Positions 10,033 to 19,102 of a stretch of 64,000 bases of DNA are shown here, one piece after another (the first letter of the stretch is position 1; each line of letters starts with the position of its first letter). The notes under the pieces were generated by a model, which did no database searches, was not told the DNA's origin, and was given only the letters and a program-made list of their open reading frames with translations. The translations under genes were made by a program, and so were the position numbers. Source of the stretch: Alphaproteobacteria bacterium (GTDB lineage Bacteria > Pseudomonadota > Alphaproteobacteria > DSM-16000 > Inquilinaceae); assembly GCA_028277405.1 (NCBI GenBank), contig JANQGH010000009.1, forward strand, positions 1-64,000, in the 5' to 3' direction.

Positions 10033-10692
10033 TCAGCCGGGCGCCGCCGGTTCGTTGGCTAACGTGGCGACGTCCGCCCGCATCTGATCGAGCCCCAGAG
10101 ACTTCGCCGCACTGGTCGCAAGCGGTTCCGGCAAGGCGGCGGGATGGCGTTTCAGGTCCTCACGAAGGCTCGCCATTACCGCGTCCAAGTCTGGTTGAGA
10201 GACCTTGTCGATCTTGGTCAAGACGATCCGATAGGGCACGGCGGATTGGTCGAGAAGGGCCATGATGTCTTCGTCTGTCGCCTTGGGGCCATGGCGCGCG
10301 TCGATCAGGACGTAGGCCCGTCGCAAAGTGACGCGGCCCCGCAAATAGGCGCGCAACAGCCTGGTCCAGCGCGCGACAAGGCTTTTCGACACCTTGGCGT
10401 AACCATAGCCGGGCAGGTCGACCAATGTCAGGCGCCCGCCCAGGTCGAAAAAGATCAGCTGCTGTGTACGGCCCGGCGTGTTGGACGTACGGGCCAGGGT
10501 CTTGCGCCCCGTCAAGGCGTTGATCAGCGAGGATTTTCCAACGTTTGACCGGCCTGCGAAGGCCACCTCCGGTAAGCCGGCCGCCGGCATTTGGGCCACG
10601 TCAGCAACCGCGAAACGAAAGTCGCAGGCTTGGGCGAACAGGCGGCGACCGGTCTCCAGCGCGTCTTCAGTTTCGGTCGGCGGATCGATCAT
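10033..10692 (-). CDS. engB: Ribosome biogenesis GTPase EngB (YihA/YsxC)
   Basis: EngB is an essential GTPase that helps late assembly of the large ribosomal subunit. GTPase motifs are all present: G1 GRSNVGKSS (47-55), the G3 region VDLPGYGYAKVSK, G4 TKIDK and G5 TSAAKS. The 219-residue length fits, with an N-terminal extension typical of proteobacteria. It starts 38 bases after the end of yidC on the same strand and precedes argB, so it is part of the same transcription unit or cluster. Confidence 0.95.
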   Translation of the reverse strand: MIDPPTETEDALETGRRLFAQACDFRFAVADVAQMPAAGLPEVAFAGRSNVGKSSLINALTGRKTLARTSNTPGRTQQLIFFDLGGRLTLVDLPGYGYAKVSKSLVARWTRLLRAYLRGRVTLRRAYVLIDARHGPKATDEDIMALLDQSAVPYRIVLTKIDKVSQPDLDAVMASLREDLKRHPAALPEPLATSAAKSLGLDQMRADVATLANEPAAPG

Positions 10693-10730
10693 CGGTTGGC
10701 CGGTCCACGGCCGGCAGCAAGGGCGGAGGA

Positions 10731-12857
10731 TTAGGTGCGACGGCTGCCGGTGCGGCGCCCGTTGCGGCGATTGCCGCCGCCGGACGTGCGCTTGGCGTTC
10801 GAACCGCTGCGCTTGCGCTGGGCGCCGCCTCCGGTTCCGGTCGGCTTGTCGACGTTTGCCGGGGCCTTCTTCTTTGCCTGGGCGTTTGCCGTGCCGGTGT
10901 TGGCGGCCTTTGCAGCCGGCCTCTTCTTGCGCTGCGCATTCGTCTGGGTTTTGGGGGCACCGCCGTTGGCCGCCTTTGCCGCGGGCCTTTTCTTGCGCTG
11001 CCCGTTGGCCGGCTTTTCGCCGTCCTCATCCTTGGATTTCTTGCGCTGTACGGATGGGGGCGCGGTCGTGGCCAGCGCCGATTGTTCCAGTCCGCCGCCG
11101 ATCTTCACGCCCATACGCTTCATGATCACCCATTGCTGGAGGATCGACAGGGTGTTGTTCCAGGCCCAGTAAATCACCAGGCCGGCCGGGAACGTCGACA
11201 GCAGGAAGGTGAAGACGAAGGGGAAGGCGCCGATGATGCGCTTTTGGATCGGGTCGGTGGGCGCGGGGTTCAGCTTCTGCTGCAGGTACATCGTGATGCC
11301 CATGATGATGGGCCAGGCCCCCAGCACCATGAAGGACGGCAGATAGTCCTGCGGCGTCCAAGGCAGCAGGCCGAACAGGTTCCAGATCGAGGTCGGATCG
11401 ACCGCCGAAAGATCCTGAATCCAGCCGAAGAACGGCGCGTGGCGCATCTCGATGGTGACGAACAGCACCTTGTACAGCGCGAAGAACACCGGGATCTGCA
11501 GCAATATGGGCAAGCAGCCGGAGGCCGGATTGACCTTCTCGCGCTTGTACATCTCCATGACCGCCTGGTTCATCTTCTGGCGGTCGTCCTTGTACCGGTC
11601 GCGGATTTCGGTCATCTGCGGCTGCAGCGCCTTCATCCGCGACATGGACTTGTAGGATTTGTTGGCCAGCGGGAAGAACAGCAGCTTGATGAAGACGGTG
11701 AAGACCAGGATGGCGACGCCGAAATTGCCGACCCAGCCATGGATGATGCTGAGCGCCCAGAACACCGGCCGGGTCAGGAAGTAGAACCAGCCCCAATCGA
11801 TCGCCAGGTCGAAATTGTCGATCCCCAGCGTCGTCTCATACATGTCGATGACATCGACTTCCTTCGCCCCGGCGAAGAGATGATTGATGATCTCGACGCT
11901 GCCACGGGCCGGCACCACCATGGTGTCGGCGGCAAAGGTCGCGAAGTACTGGTCGCGGGAAGCCGGTTGCGAGTGTGCGAATTGTGCCTGGATCGCCGTT
12001 TGCTGGTCCGGCACCAGGGCGACCATCCAGTACTTGTCGGTAAAGCCCAGCCAGCCGCCGGTGCTGTCGGTCACGATCTGGCCGTCATCGACCAGGTCGC
12101 CATAGTCGTACTCGTCCAGCGTGCCGTTGAAGACACCGTAAGGCCCTTCATGCAGGATGAAAAAGCCCAGCACCTCCGGCGTGCCGAACCGCATGATGCG
12201 GCCAAAGGGGCGAAGGGCGACACCGTCGGGGGACTGGTTGATGACCCGCTGGGTCACGGTGAACATGTAGTCCTGGTCGACCGCCACGATCCGCTCGAAC
12301 GTCAGTCCGGCGCCATTGTCCCACGTCAGGGTTACCGGCTGGTCGAATGTCAGCACATCGGCGTCGGCCGTCCATTCGGTATCGTTCGTCGGAACCGGTA
12401 TCGACGGATCCGTCGGCGCCCAGCCGAAATCGGCATAGTACGGGTCCGGTGCGTTCGGCGGCGACAGCAGGGTCACTTCAGGACTGTCGGGGTCGACCGT
12501 CTCGTGATAGTCGGCCAGGGTCAGATCGTCGATCCGCGCGCCGACCAAAGACAGCGACCCGTGCAGACGCGGCGTGTCGATGATCACGCGCGGCACGGCC
12601 GCCAGCGCCTCGTCCCGATCGACGGTCTGGGCCAGCATTTCCTGAACCAGCGCCTGGGTGTCGGTGCCGGGCGCCACCTGGGCGTTCGGCGGCAGGCCGG
12701 TGAGGCCTTCGCCCGCTATGCCCTCCGCAATGTCGGTTGCCTGGTTGACGACCTGCTGTTGAGCCTGGCGCGGTCCCTCGACAAAGATCTGGAATCCCAG
12801 CAGGATGGCGATGGCCAATACGACCGCTATGATAAGATTACGCTGGTTATCCATCAA
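10731..12857 (-). CDS. yidC: Membrane protein insertase YidC with a long basic C-terminal tail
   Basis: YidC inserts and folds inner membrane proteins, alone or with SecYEG. The N-terminal membrane anchor (residues 5-22), a large periplasmic beta domain and the conserved core with VYFLTRPVFW, ANKSYKSMSRMKALQPQM, FALYKVLFVTIEMRHAPFFGWIQDLS and the last membrane segment ending in NNTLSILQQW are all visible. The total of 708 residues is far longer than the roughly 550 of E. coli. The excess is a tail of about 120 residues dominated by Lys, Arg, Ala and Gly that contains two near-identical blocks (QRKKRPAAKAAN). Basic YidC tails in other bacteria bind ribosomes, so that role is likely here. Confidence 0.96.
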   Translation of the reverse strand: MMDNQRNLIIAVVLAIAILLGFQIFVEGPRQAQQQVVNQATDIAEGIAGEGLTGLPPNAQVAPGTDTQALVQEMLAQTVDRDEALAAVPRVIIDTPRLHGSLSLVGARIDDLTLADYHETVDPDSPEVTLLSPPNAPDPYYADFGWAPTDPSIPVPTNDTEWTADADVLTFDQPVTLTWDNGAGLTFERIVAVDQDYMFTVTQRVINQSPDGVALRPFGRIMRFGTPEVLGFFILHEGPYGVFNGTLDEYDYGDLVDDGQIVTDSTGGWLGFTDKYWMVALVPDQQTAIQAQFAHSQPASRDQYFATFAADTMVVPARGSVEIINHLFAGAKEVDVIDMYETTLGIDNFDLAIDWGWFYFLTRPVFWALSIIHGWVGNFGVAILVFTVFIKLLFFPLANKSYKSMSRMKALQPQMTEIRDRYKDDRQKMNQAVMEMYKREKVNPASGCLPILLQIPVFFALYKVLFVTIEMRHAPFFGWIQDLSAVDPTSIWNLFGLLPWTPQDYLPSFMVLGAWPIIMGITMYLQQKLNPAPTDPIQKRIIGAFPFVFTFLLSTFPAGLVIYWAWNNTLSILQQWVIMKRMGVKIGGGLEQSALATTAPPSVQRKKSKDEDGEKPANGQRKKRPAAKAANGGAPKTQTNAQRKKRPAAKAANTGTANAQAKKKAPANVDKPTGTGGGAQRKRSGSNAKRTSGGGNRRNGRRTGSRRT

Positions 12858-12975
12858 AATGACTGCTCCAGGAAACGGGCGCCGGTCACCGCCAGTGTCC
12901 GGGCAGTGTTCGGGGCGCGCTATTCCTAACCGTACCGCACGGCCGGTTCAACCATTGGCCGGCAGCGGCACGCGG

Positions 12976-13230
12976 TTATTTGCCAAGTTCGGCTGATCTC
13001 GCGGGACGATCAGGCACCGGATCATAGCCGTGCCCCCCCCAGGGATGACAGCGCGCCAGTCGCCGCAGTGTGAGCCACCCCCCTTTGAAGGCCCCGTAGC
13101 GGTCGATCGCCTCCAGGGCGTATTCCGAGCAGGTGGGCCGGAAACGGCAGCCATGCCCCACCCAAGGCGACAGCGTGTAACGATAGGACAGCACCGCACC
13201 CTTCATCAGCCAGGCCAGCGGGCTGGTCAT
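12976..13230 (-). CDS. yidD: Membrane protein insertion efficiency factor YidD
   Basis: YidD is a small membrane-associated protein that helps YidC-dependent insertion. The 84-residue product shows the family signature: [31 protein letters not shown], followed by [24 protein letters not shown]. Its start overlaps the end of rnpA by four bases, and yidC follows, which is the classical bacterial order rpmH-rnpA-yidD-yidC. Confidence 0.95.
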   Translation of the reverse strand: MTSPLAWLMKGAVLSYRYTLSPWVGHGCRFRPTCSEYALEAIDRYGAFKGGWLTLRRLARCHPWGGHGYDPVPDRPARSAELGK

Positions 13231-13601
13231 CGGCCCCGACCTTCACCCAGCCCCAGCTTGGTCAGGCTCGCTGCCAGGTCCTGTTTCAGGGTCTGATAGG
13301 GGCGATCGACGGTGGCGCGGCGGGCGATCAGCACAACGTCCAAGCCACCTGGCAATTCGGGCACCGCCGACTGCGCCAACGCCCTAAGCCTTCGTTTCGC
13401 CCGATTGCGGGCTACGGCGCCACCGACCTTGCGGCTTGCGGTGAAGCCCAGCCGGACGACATTCCGCGACAAGGCCTCTGCGGGGGTTTTCGCGACCTGT
13501 ACCACCATGCCCGGCGTGACGGCCTTGCGTCGACCTCCGGCCAGCCGCAGGAAGTCTTCCCTGCGTTTCAGCCTGTCCGCTCGTTCGGCCATTGGTGGCA
13601 C
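13227..13601 (-). CDS. rnpA: Ribonuclease P protein component
   Basis: RnpA is the protein subunit that binds the RNase P RNA and pre-tRNA 5' leaders. The RNR signature is present as [15 protein letters not shown], preceded by [13 protein letters not shown], and the N terminus has the typical [10 protein letters not shown]. The 124-residue length is standard. The gene follows rpmH with 16 bases between and overlaps yidD by four bases, so translation of the pair may be coupled. Confidence 0.95.
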   Translation of the reverse strand: MPPMAERADRLKRREDFLRLAGGRRKAVTPGMVVQVAKTPAEALSRNVVRLGFTASRKVGGAVARNRAKRRLRALAQSAVPELPGGLDVVLIARRATVDRPYQTLKQDLAASLTKLGLGEGRGR

Positions 13602-13617
13602 ATTGGGGTCGCGCGGC

Positions 13618-13752
13618 TCAGGCGCTGAGGCGCTTGCGGCCTTTGGCCCGGCGGTTGGCGATGACGCGACGGCCGCCGACGGTGGCCATCCGGGCGCGAA
13701 ACCCGTGCCGGCGCTTGCGAACCAGTTTACTCGGCTGATAGGTCCGTTTCAC
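13618..13752 (-). CDS. rpmH: 50S ribosomal protein L34
   Basis: I translated this 44-residue gene directly from the minus strand. It begins with a GTG codon at 13752 and reads as an almost pure L34 sequence: [19 protein letters not shown], then [20 protein letters not shown], ending in LSA. A good ribosome binding site (GAGGAG) precedes the GTG by a suitable distance, which supports this start. L34 is a small, very basic protein of the large ribosomal subunit. It heads the rnpA-yidD-yidC-engB-argB cluster. Confidence 0.96.
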   Translation of the reverse strand: MKRTYQPSKLVRKRRHGFRARMATVGGRRVIANRRAKGRKRLSA

Positions 13753-13948
13753 GGCTCTATCTCCTCACAAATTGCGGCGACCGCCGGATCGACCGTCGTC
13801 GGTGTTACGGAAAGGCGCGGCTTTTAGCCGTTCATCGCCCATGCGTCAACGGTCATATAGGATGGTTCGAACCCACTGCACGTCCTGTTTTTCACCCAAT
13901 GGTGACTGGTTGTTGAGCGGATGGGCTGCTAGCTAAGAGCACAGCGCC

Positions 13949-14764
13949 ATGCACCAAAAATCTCAGAACGCCGATCGCGGGGCACCGCCCCAGTCCGCGG
14001 CGACAATTGACGAGGACACTGTGAGCACCACCGACGGCCAGGCCATCCCTGGTATCGCCGCGCCGCGGCCCGTTTGGCAGCGCTTCGTACCGCTTGGCCT
14101 GCTGGTCGCCGCCCTGATCGCGTTTTTCGCGTTCGACCTCGATACGTACTTCACGTTCGAGATGTTGAGCGAACACCGGCAGATGCTGATGGGGTTTGTG
14201 GCCGATAACGCCGTGTTGGCGTCGGCCGTGTTTTTCGTGGTCTATGCGGTCGCAATCGCGGGCTCCATCCCGGTCGGCCTTTTGCTTAGCCTGGCGGCGG
14301 GCTTCCTGTTTGGCGTTGTCTGGGCGGCGCTGTTGGTCGTCACCGCGGCAACGGTTGGCGCAACCGTGATCTTCCTGGCCGCGCGAACGGCCCTTCGCGG
14401 CGTTGTCGAGCGCCGTGCGGGCGGCTGGATCAAGCGTCTGGAGGGCGGCTTTCGTGACAGCGCCTTCAGCTATCTGTTGACCCTGCGGCTGATCCCGATT
14501 GTGCCGTTTTGGCTGGTCAATCTTGTGCCGGCGCTGCTGGGGGTTCCCCTGGTGACCTTCGTTTTGGCGACCTTCATCGGCATCATCCCGGGCACCATTG
14601 TCTTCGTGTCGGTCGGCAACGGGCTGGGCGCGACCCTGGACCAGGGCGGAACACCGGATTTGTCGATCATTTTCGATCCACCTATCCTGCTGCCGCTGAT
14701 CGGGCTGGCCGTGCTGGCGCTGTTGCCGGCGGTGTACAAGCGGGTCCGCCAGCGGCGGCAATAG
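13949..14764 (+). CDS. TVP38/TMEM64 family (DedA-like) membrane protein
   Basis: This 271-residue membrane protein matches the VTT/SNARE-associated domain family, whose members are thought to act as lipid scramblases or transporters. It has about six hydrophobic segments. The family core is visible as PVGLLLSLAAGFLFGVVWAALL, and later LRLIPIVPFWLVNLVPALLGVPLVTFVLATFIGIIPGTIVFV, which contains the conserved RxxPxxPFxxxN motif. A polar N-terminal region of about 45 residues comes first; internal starts at 14022 (GTG) or later would shorten it. A flavin disulfide reductase follows, a pairing seen in many bacteria where the two are even fused. Confidence 0.88.
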   Translation: MHQKSQNADRGAPPQSAATIDEDTVSTTDGQAIPGIAAPRPVWQRFVPLGLLVAALIAFFAFDLDTYFTFEMLSEHRQMLMGFVADNAVLASAVFFVVYAVAIAGSIPVGLLLSLAAGFLFGVVWAALLVVTAATVGATVIFLAARTALRGVVERRAGGWIKRLEGGFRDSAFSYLLTLRLIPIVPFWLVNLVPALLGVPLVTFVLATFIGIIPGTIVFVSVGNGLGATLDQGGTPDLSIIFDPPILLPLIGLAVLALLPAVYKRVRQRRQ

Positions 14765-14836
14765 CCCTCGGTGCTCTACTGGCCGTTTGGCTTAGCGGCC
14801 AGCTATTCTAAGCATTTCCCGTGTGAGAGACGAGCC

Positions 14837-16252
14837 ATGCCGGAGACACTGAAGACCGACCTCTGCGTGATCGGTGCCGGTTCCGCAGGCTTGACCGTGG
14901 CCGCCGGCGCCTCGCAGATGGGTGCCCGCACCGTGCTGATCGAGCGCGACTTGATGGGCGGCGACTGCCTGAACACCGGCTGCGTGCCGTCAAAGAGCCT
15001 GATCGCCGCCGCGCGAACCGCCGACACCGTTCGACAGGCCGGCCGATTTGGCATTCGAACGGTGGAACCGACGATCGATTTCGGCGCCGTCAACGACCAT
15101 GTGCACCGGGTCATCGCCGCCATCGAACCCAACGACAGCATCGAACGCTATGAAGGGCTGGGGGTTACGGTTCTGAAGGAACAGGCCCGCTTCACCGGCC
15201 CCAACAGCCTTATCGCCGGCGAGACAAAGGTCGAGGCGAAGCGCTTCGTCATCGCGACGGGGTCGCGGGCCGCCGTACCGGGCATCGAAGGTCTGGATCA
15301 GGTTCCCTACCTCACCAACGAGACGATCTTCGGCAACCGGCAGCTGCCCCAGCATCTGGTCATCATCGGCGGTGGCCCCATCGGGCTGGAGATGGCCCAG
15401 GCGCATCGGCGGCTCGGCAGCCAGGTCACGGTGCTGGAGGTCGGCAAGTTCCTGTCCAAGGACGATCCGGAGGCCGCCGCCGTCGTTTGCGGCCAGCTGC
15501 AGCGCGAAGGCGTCACCTTGCGTGACGGCGTCGAGATCGCAGGGGTCCGACAGTCCAACGGTGGCATCCTTGTCGACTTGGCCGGCGGAGAGCAGATCGA
15601 CGGCAGCCATGTGCTCGTTGCCACCGGCCGAAAGCCCAACATCGACGCCCTTGGCCTGGAAGAGGCCGGTGTTGAGGCCACCGCCTCGGGGGTCACGGTC
15701 GATGCAAGGCTGCGCACCACGAACCGCCGCATCTATGCCGCCGGCGACGTGGCGGGCGGGCCGCAATTCACCCACATTGCCGGGTATCACGCCGGAATCG
15801 TCCTGCGAAACGCCCTGTTTCGCTGGCCCGCCAAGATTGATCTGGCCGGCTTGCCATGGGTGACGTTCACCGATCCTGAACTGGCCCAGGCGGGCCTGAC
15901 CGAGGCGGCGGCGCGCGACCGCCACGAAGACATCCGCATTCTGCGCCACCCGTTTGCGGAAAACGACCGGGCGCTGACCGAGGCGCGGACGGACGGCTTT
16001 GCAAAGATCATCACGACCAAGCGCGGCCGCGTCATCGGCGCCACGATCGTCGGCGCCCATGCCGGCGAACTGATCCACCTGTGGTCGCTCGCCATCGCCC
16101 GCAAACTGAAAGTCGGCGCCGTCGCGACCATGATCGCGCCGTATCCGACATTGGGTGAAATCTCCAAGCGCGCGGCCGGCAACTACTTCGCGCCCGCCCT
16201 GTTCAGCGACCGGACGCGCCGGCTGGTCAAGCTGTTGCTGCGGTTCGGTTAG
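14837..16252 (+). CDS. FAD-dependent pyridine nucleotide-disulfide oxidoreductase (mercuric reductase/lipoamide dehydrogenase-like)
   Basis: This 471-residue flavoprotein has the FAD-binding CVIGAGSAGLTVAAGA at the N terminus, the redox-active disulfide GGDCLNTGCVPSKS, an NAD(P)-binding GGGPIGLEMAQAHRRLG and the second FAD motif TNRRIYAAGDVAGG. The dimerisation domain closes with TIVGAHAGELIHLW. No N-terminal heavy-metal domain or C-terminal vicinal cysteines are present, so it is not a true mercuric reductase. The ATG at 14837 was chosen because it directly precedes the FAD motif and has a GAGAG element upstream. It follows the TVP38 protein by about 70 bases and is probably in one operon with it. 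The substrate is unknown. Confidence 0.9.
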   Translation: MPETLKTDLCVIGAGSAGLTVAAGASQMGARTVLIERDLMGGDCLNTGCVPSKSLIAAARTADTVRQAGRFGIRTVEPTIDFGAVNDHVHRVIAAIEPNDSIERYEGLGVTVLKEQARFTGPNSLIAGETKVEAKRFVIATGSRAAVPGIEGLDQVPYLTNETIFGNRQLPQHLVIIGGGPIGLEMAQAHRRLGSQVTVLEVGKFLSKDDPEAAAVVCGQLQREGVTLRDGVEIAGVRQSNGGILVDLAGGEQIDGSHVLVATGRKPNIDALGLEEAGVEATASGVTVDARLRTTNRRIYAAGDVAGGPQFTHIAGYHAGIVLRNALFRWPAKIDLAGLPWVTFTDPELAQAGLTEAAARDRHEDIRILRHPFAENDRALTEARTDGFAKIITTKRGRVIGATIVGAHAGELIHLWSLAIARKLKVGAVATMIAPYPTLGEISKRAAGNYFAPALFSDRTRRLVKLLLRFG

Positions 16253-16312
16253 GCGGTCGCTCTGTTGCCTGCTATAAGGCCGATTCTGATAGAGATCTGC
16301 GCGTAAAGGTAT

Positions 16313-17689
16313 ATGGGGCGCTTGTCTTTCCTCCGCAGCCTGTCGGCGCGTCTGCTGGTGCTCACGATCTTTTTCGTGATGCTGTCCGAGGTGCTGATCT
16401 ACACGCCGTCGATCGCGCGCTATCGCGAGGAATGGCTGCAGGGCAGGCTGGCCGCCGGCCATCTGGCCGCCCTGTCGGTGGCGGCAGCGCCGGAGCGCAT
16501 GGTGACGGTGGATCTGGAGCGCGAACTGCTGGACCAGGTCGGCGCCGCGATGATCGACATGATTCGCGGTGATGAGATCAGCTATATGCTTGGCGATGAG
16601 CCGATCGGTCCGATCGCGGAAACCTTCGATCTCGAAGACCAGTCCGTGGTCAGCTTGATCGTCGACGCGTTTCAGGCGCTGTTTCAGGGTGAGGACCGGA
16701 TCATCCGGGTTCAAGGCTACAGTCCGAACGACCCGGAAACGTTCGTCATGGTGGTCTTGAACGACGCGCCGATGCGCGCCGGCATGATCGCGTTTTCCTA
16801 TCGCATTCTGGCGCTGTCGATCATCATTTCGCTGATCACGGCATCGCTGGTTTTCCTGTCGCTGCGCTGGCTGATGGTGCGGCCGATGGAGCAGATGACG
16901 GACCGCATGATCGCGTTCCGCGACGATCCGGAGGACGACAACGCGACGGTCCCCGACACGCGCCGCCGTGACGAGCTGGGCGTCGCCGCGCGCGAACTGC
17001 GCAGCATGCAGGTGGCCCTCCGCCAGGCGCTGCACCAAAGGGCGCGGCTTGCCGCCCTCGGCACGGCGATGACCAAGATCAACCATGATCTGCGCAACAT
17101 TCTGGCCACCGCCAGTCTGGTCTCCGAACGGCTGGTCGAGAGCGACGACCCGTCCGTTCGCCGCACGGCGCCGAGGCTGCTGGAATCTCTGGACCGCGCC
17201 GTCGGCCTCTGTGGCCAGACGCTCGATTACATCAGCGAACGCGGCGCGCCGTTGCAGCGCCAGGCGATCGCAATCACCGATCTGCTCGACGGCGTTCGTG
17301 CCGACTTGACCGATCTGTTGGACGAGGAGCGGCAGTTGATCGACGAGACCCCAGCCGAGCTTTCTGTGTCCGTCGATCGCGACCAGATGATAAGGGCGCT
17401 CGACAACATCATCCGTAACGCCTTTCAAGCGGACGCGACGATCGTCACCATCGGTGCCAGGCAGCGCGGCAGGAATGTCGACATCTTGATCAAGGATGAC
17501 GGGCCTGGCTTACCGCCGCGTGCGCGCGAGCACCTGTTCAAGCCCTTTGCCGGCTCCGCGCGACCCGGTGGCACCGGCTTAGGCCTTGCCATCGCGCGAG
17601 AAATCGCCATGGCCCATCGCGGCGACCTCGCCCTGGCCAGCAGCGGCGCGGATGGCACGACGTTCAGACTGACCGTTCCGACCAGCTAG
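16313..17689 (+). CDS. Orphan sensor histidine kinase
   Basis: This 458-residue inner membrane kinase has two membrane segments (about 12-30 and 165-185) around a periplasmic sensing region of roughly 130 residues. A HAMP-like linker (RPMEQMTDRM) follows. The phosphorylated histidine is His258 in KINHDLRNILA, the ATP lid has the N box NIIRNAFQA, and the G boxes are KDDGPGLPPRA and GGTGLGLAIARE. The H box of the HDLRN type is close to that of the CckA/NtrB-like kinases. No response regulator lies next to it, so its partner must be elsewhere. The next gene, tam, starts 16 bases downstream. Confidence 0.9.
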   Translation: MGRLSFLRSLSARLLVLTIFFVMLSEVLIYTPSIARYREEWLQGRLAAGHLAALSVAAAPERMVTVDLERELLDQVGAAMIDMIRGDEISYMLGDEPIGPIAETFDLEDQSVVSLIVDAFQALFQGEDRIIRVQGYSPNDPETFVMVVLNDAPMRAGMIAFSYRILALSIIISLITASLVFLSLRWLMVRPMEQMTDRMIAFRDDPEDDNATVPDTRRRDELGVAARELRSMQVALRQALHQRARLAALGTAMTKINHDLRNILATASLVSERLVESDDPSVRRTAPRLLESLDRAVGLCGQTLDYISERGAPLQRQAIAITDLLDGVRADLTDLLDEERQLIDETPAELSVSVDRDQMIRALDNIIRNAFQADATIVTIGARQRGRNVDILIKDDGPGLPPRAREHLFKPFAGSARPGGTGLGLAIAREIAMAHRGDLALASSGADGTTFRLTVPTS

Positions 17690-17704
17690 GATTCTGTAGA
17701 TCCG

Positions 17705-18466
17705 ATGACCTGGAATCCCGATCAATATGCCAAGTTTGCCGGGCCGCGATTGCAGCCAGGGCTGGACCTGATCAATCGGCTACCACCGCACGGTCCCATC
17801 GAAGCGGTGGTTGACCTGGGTTGCGGCACTGGCGAACTGACCGCGTTGTTGGCCGATCGCTATCCCGAGGCTTCGGTCGCCGGGCTGGATTCGTCGATCT
17901 CCATGCTGGAAAAGGCACGCGGCCAGTTTCCCGATCGCGTCTGGGTCGAGGGCGATATCGCGCAATGGCGCCCCGAGCGACCCGTCGACCTGATCTACTC
18001 CAACGCGGCCTTGCAGTGGCTGCCCGATCACGACCGTCTCATGCCGGCTTTGGTCGATTGCCTGACGAAGGGCGGTCTTCTGGCGGTGCAGATGCCGCGG
18101 AACTTCGGCGCGCCGTCGCACAGCTTGATGCGCGATGTGGCAAGCCAGCCGCGCTTCGCCGGTCGAACGAATCTGCGCAGCGAGCCCGTGGCCGATCCGG
18201 GTTTCTATGATGCGCTCTTGTCTCCTTTGGTCGACCAGATCGAGGTTTGGGAGATCGAGTATTGGCATCGCCTGACCGGCGACGAACCGGTGTACGAGTG
18301 GGTGAAGGCAACCGGGTTGCGGCCCGTGCTCGAAGCATTGACGGGTGATGACCGTGAAGCCTTTCTATCGGACTATCGTGAGCGCCTGCTGAAGGCCTAT
18401 CCGAAACGCGCGGACGGCATCACCCTGTTTCCGTTCCGCCGCCTTTTCCTTCTGGCGAAACGCTGA
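17705..18466 (+). CDS. tam: Trans-aconitate 2-methyltransferase
   Basis: Tam methylates trans-aconitate, a spontaneous by-product of the citric acid cycle that inhibits aconitase, using SAM. The start MTWNPDQYAKFAGPRLQPGLDL is characteristic. The SAM motif is VVDLGCGTGELTALLADRYP, followed by AGLDSSISMLEKA. Later signature parts are LIYSNAALQWLPDH and YWHRLTGDEPVYEWVKATGLRP. The 253-residue length matches the family. It closely follows the histidine kinase gene on the same strand and could share its transcript. Confidence 0.93.
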   Translation: MTWNPDQYAKFAGPRLQPGLDLINRLPPHGPIEAVVDLGCGTGELTALLADRYPEASVAGLDSSISMLEKARGQFPDRVWVEGDIAQWRPERPVDLIYSNAALQWLPDHDRLMPALVDCLTKGGLLAVQMPRNFGAPSHSLMRDVASQPRFAGRTNLRSEPVADPGFYDALLSPLVDQIEVWEIEYWHRLTGDEPVYEWVKATGLRPVLEALTGDDREAFLSDYRERLLKAYPKRADGITLFPFRRLFLLAKR

Positions 18467-18476
18467 GGTCCGGTCG

Positions 18477-18923
18477 CTAGGACGTCTTTCGTTCGCTGAG
18501 CCAGACGACCGGGCAGGGCTCCATCGATGGCGCGGCCGTGTGTGACGCCACGGCGTCACCGCCCAAGGGCGGCCTGATGGTGATGCAGCCAAAACGTTCG
18601 GCCGTGGCCGACATCGCCTGGCGCAGGACCCGGTTCACCTTGGCCGGGTCGATAATGTCCAGCACGCGGATCATGTCGATGGTCAAGACCCGGCCATCGT
18701 CGAAATCATCGTCGATGCGGTAGAGAAACAGGCCGTTGAGATAGCCGCGAAACTGGACCGTCACGATGCCGGCGTTGTCCTCTGGAGAACCCAGCGCGGA
18801 ACGCGCCAGCCGGCGCCATTCCTCCAGCGTCGCCGTGGCGTCGTCGGCCTGGACGAGCGGGAAGGCCTGATCGATCCGATCCGACGTCAAGGGGGTGATG
18901 AGCCAATCGCGCGCGTCCGCCAT
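18477..18923 (-). CDS. GNAT-like protein of unknown substrate
   Basis: This 148-residue protein has a weak acetyltransferase-like layout: ITPLTSDRIDQAFPLVQ at the start, a strand-rich middle (IVTVQFRGYLNGLFLYRID, then LTIDMIRVLDI) and a helix (VNRVLRQAMSATAERFG). The usual acetyl-CoA loop (Q/RxxGxG/A) is not clear, so catalysis is doubtful. A longer frame reaches 18971; 18923 was taken because the extension would run into the FNR-box region. It is divergent from the fnr-like gene, and the FNR box lies 60 bases upstream of this start, so oxygen-dependent control is possible. Confidence 0.5.
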   Translation of the reverse strand: MADARDWLITPLTSDRIDQAFPLVQADDATATLEEWRRLARSALGSPEDNAGIVTVQFRGYLNGLFLYRIDDDFDDGRVLTIDMIRVLDIIDPAKVNRVLRQAMSATAERFGCITIRPPLGGDAVASHTAAPSMEPCPVVWLSERKTS

Positions 18924-18982
18924 GGACTTCTGCCTTGTTTCTGACTGGCTCGACAGCCCATCAAACTCCACCCGACGGTTCT

Positions 18983-18996
18983 TTGATCCATATCAA
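18983..18996. promoter_or_regulatory. FNR box
   Basis: The sequence TTGATCCATATCAA is a perfect match to the FNR consensus TTGATnnnnATCAA. It lies in the divergent region between the GNAT-like gene and the fnr-like gene, 106 bases upstream of the latter's ATG. The adjacent regulator has the exact residues (ETVSR) that read this site, so self-regulation by oxygen is the simplest reading. Confidence 0.85.
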
Positions 18997-19102
18997 GCAA
19001 TGGCCAATGCCGTTGCCGGCCGCGGCGGCATTTCACCGCACCTCGGCTTGCGCTCAAGCGCTGTTTTGGCTTAGCTTGCAAGGCTTCGAGCAGGGAGTGA
19101 CG

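Noticed and set aside
10545..12929. A 794-residue open frame on the plus strand
   Set aside because: It is opposite yidC and reads as an Arg/Gly/Gln-rich shadow with no domain.
14837..16252. True mercuric reductase
   Set aside because: There is no N-terminal metal-binding domain, no C-terminal cysteine pair and no mer genes nearby.
14990..17428. An 812-residue open frame on the minus strand
   Set aside because: It is an antisense shadow of the disulfide reductase and histidine kinase genes and has an Arg/Gln-rich composition typical of GC-rich shadows.
18935..19102. Longer N terminus for the fnr-like protein
   Set aside because: It would read through the FNR box and adds residues unlike any FNR; the ATG at 19103 has a ribosome binding site.
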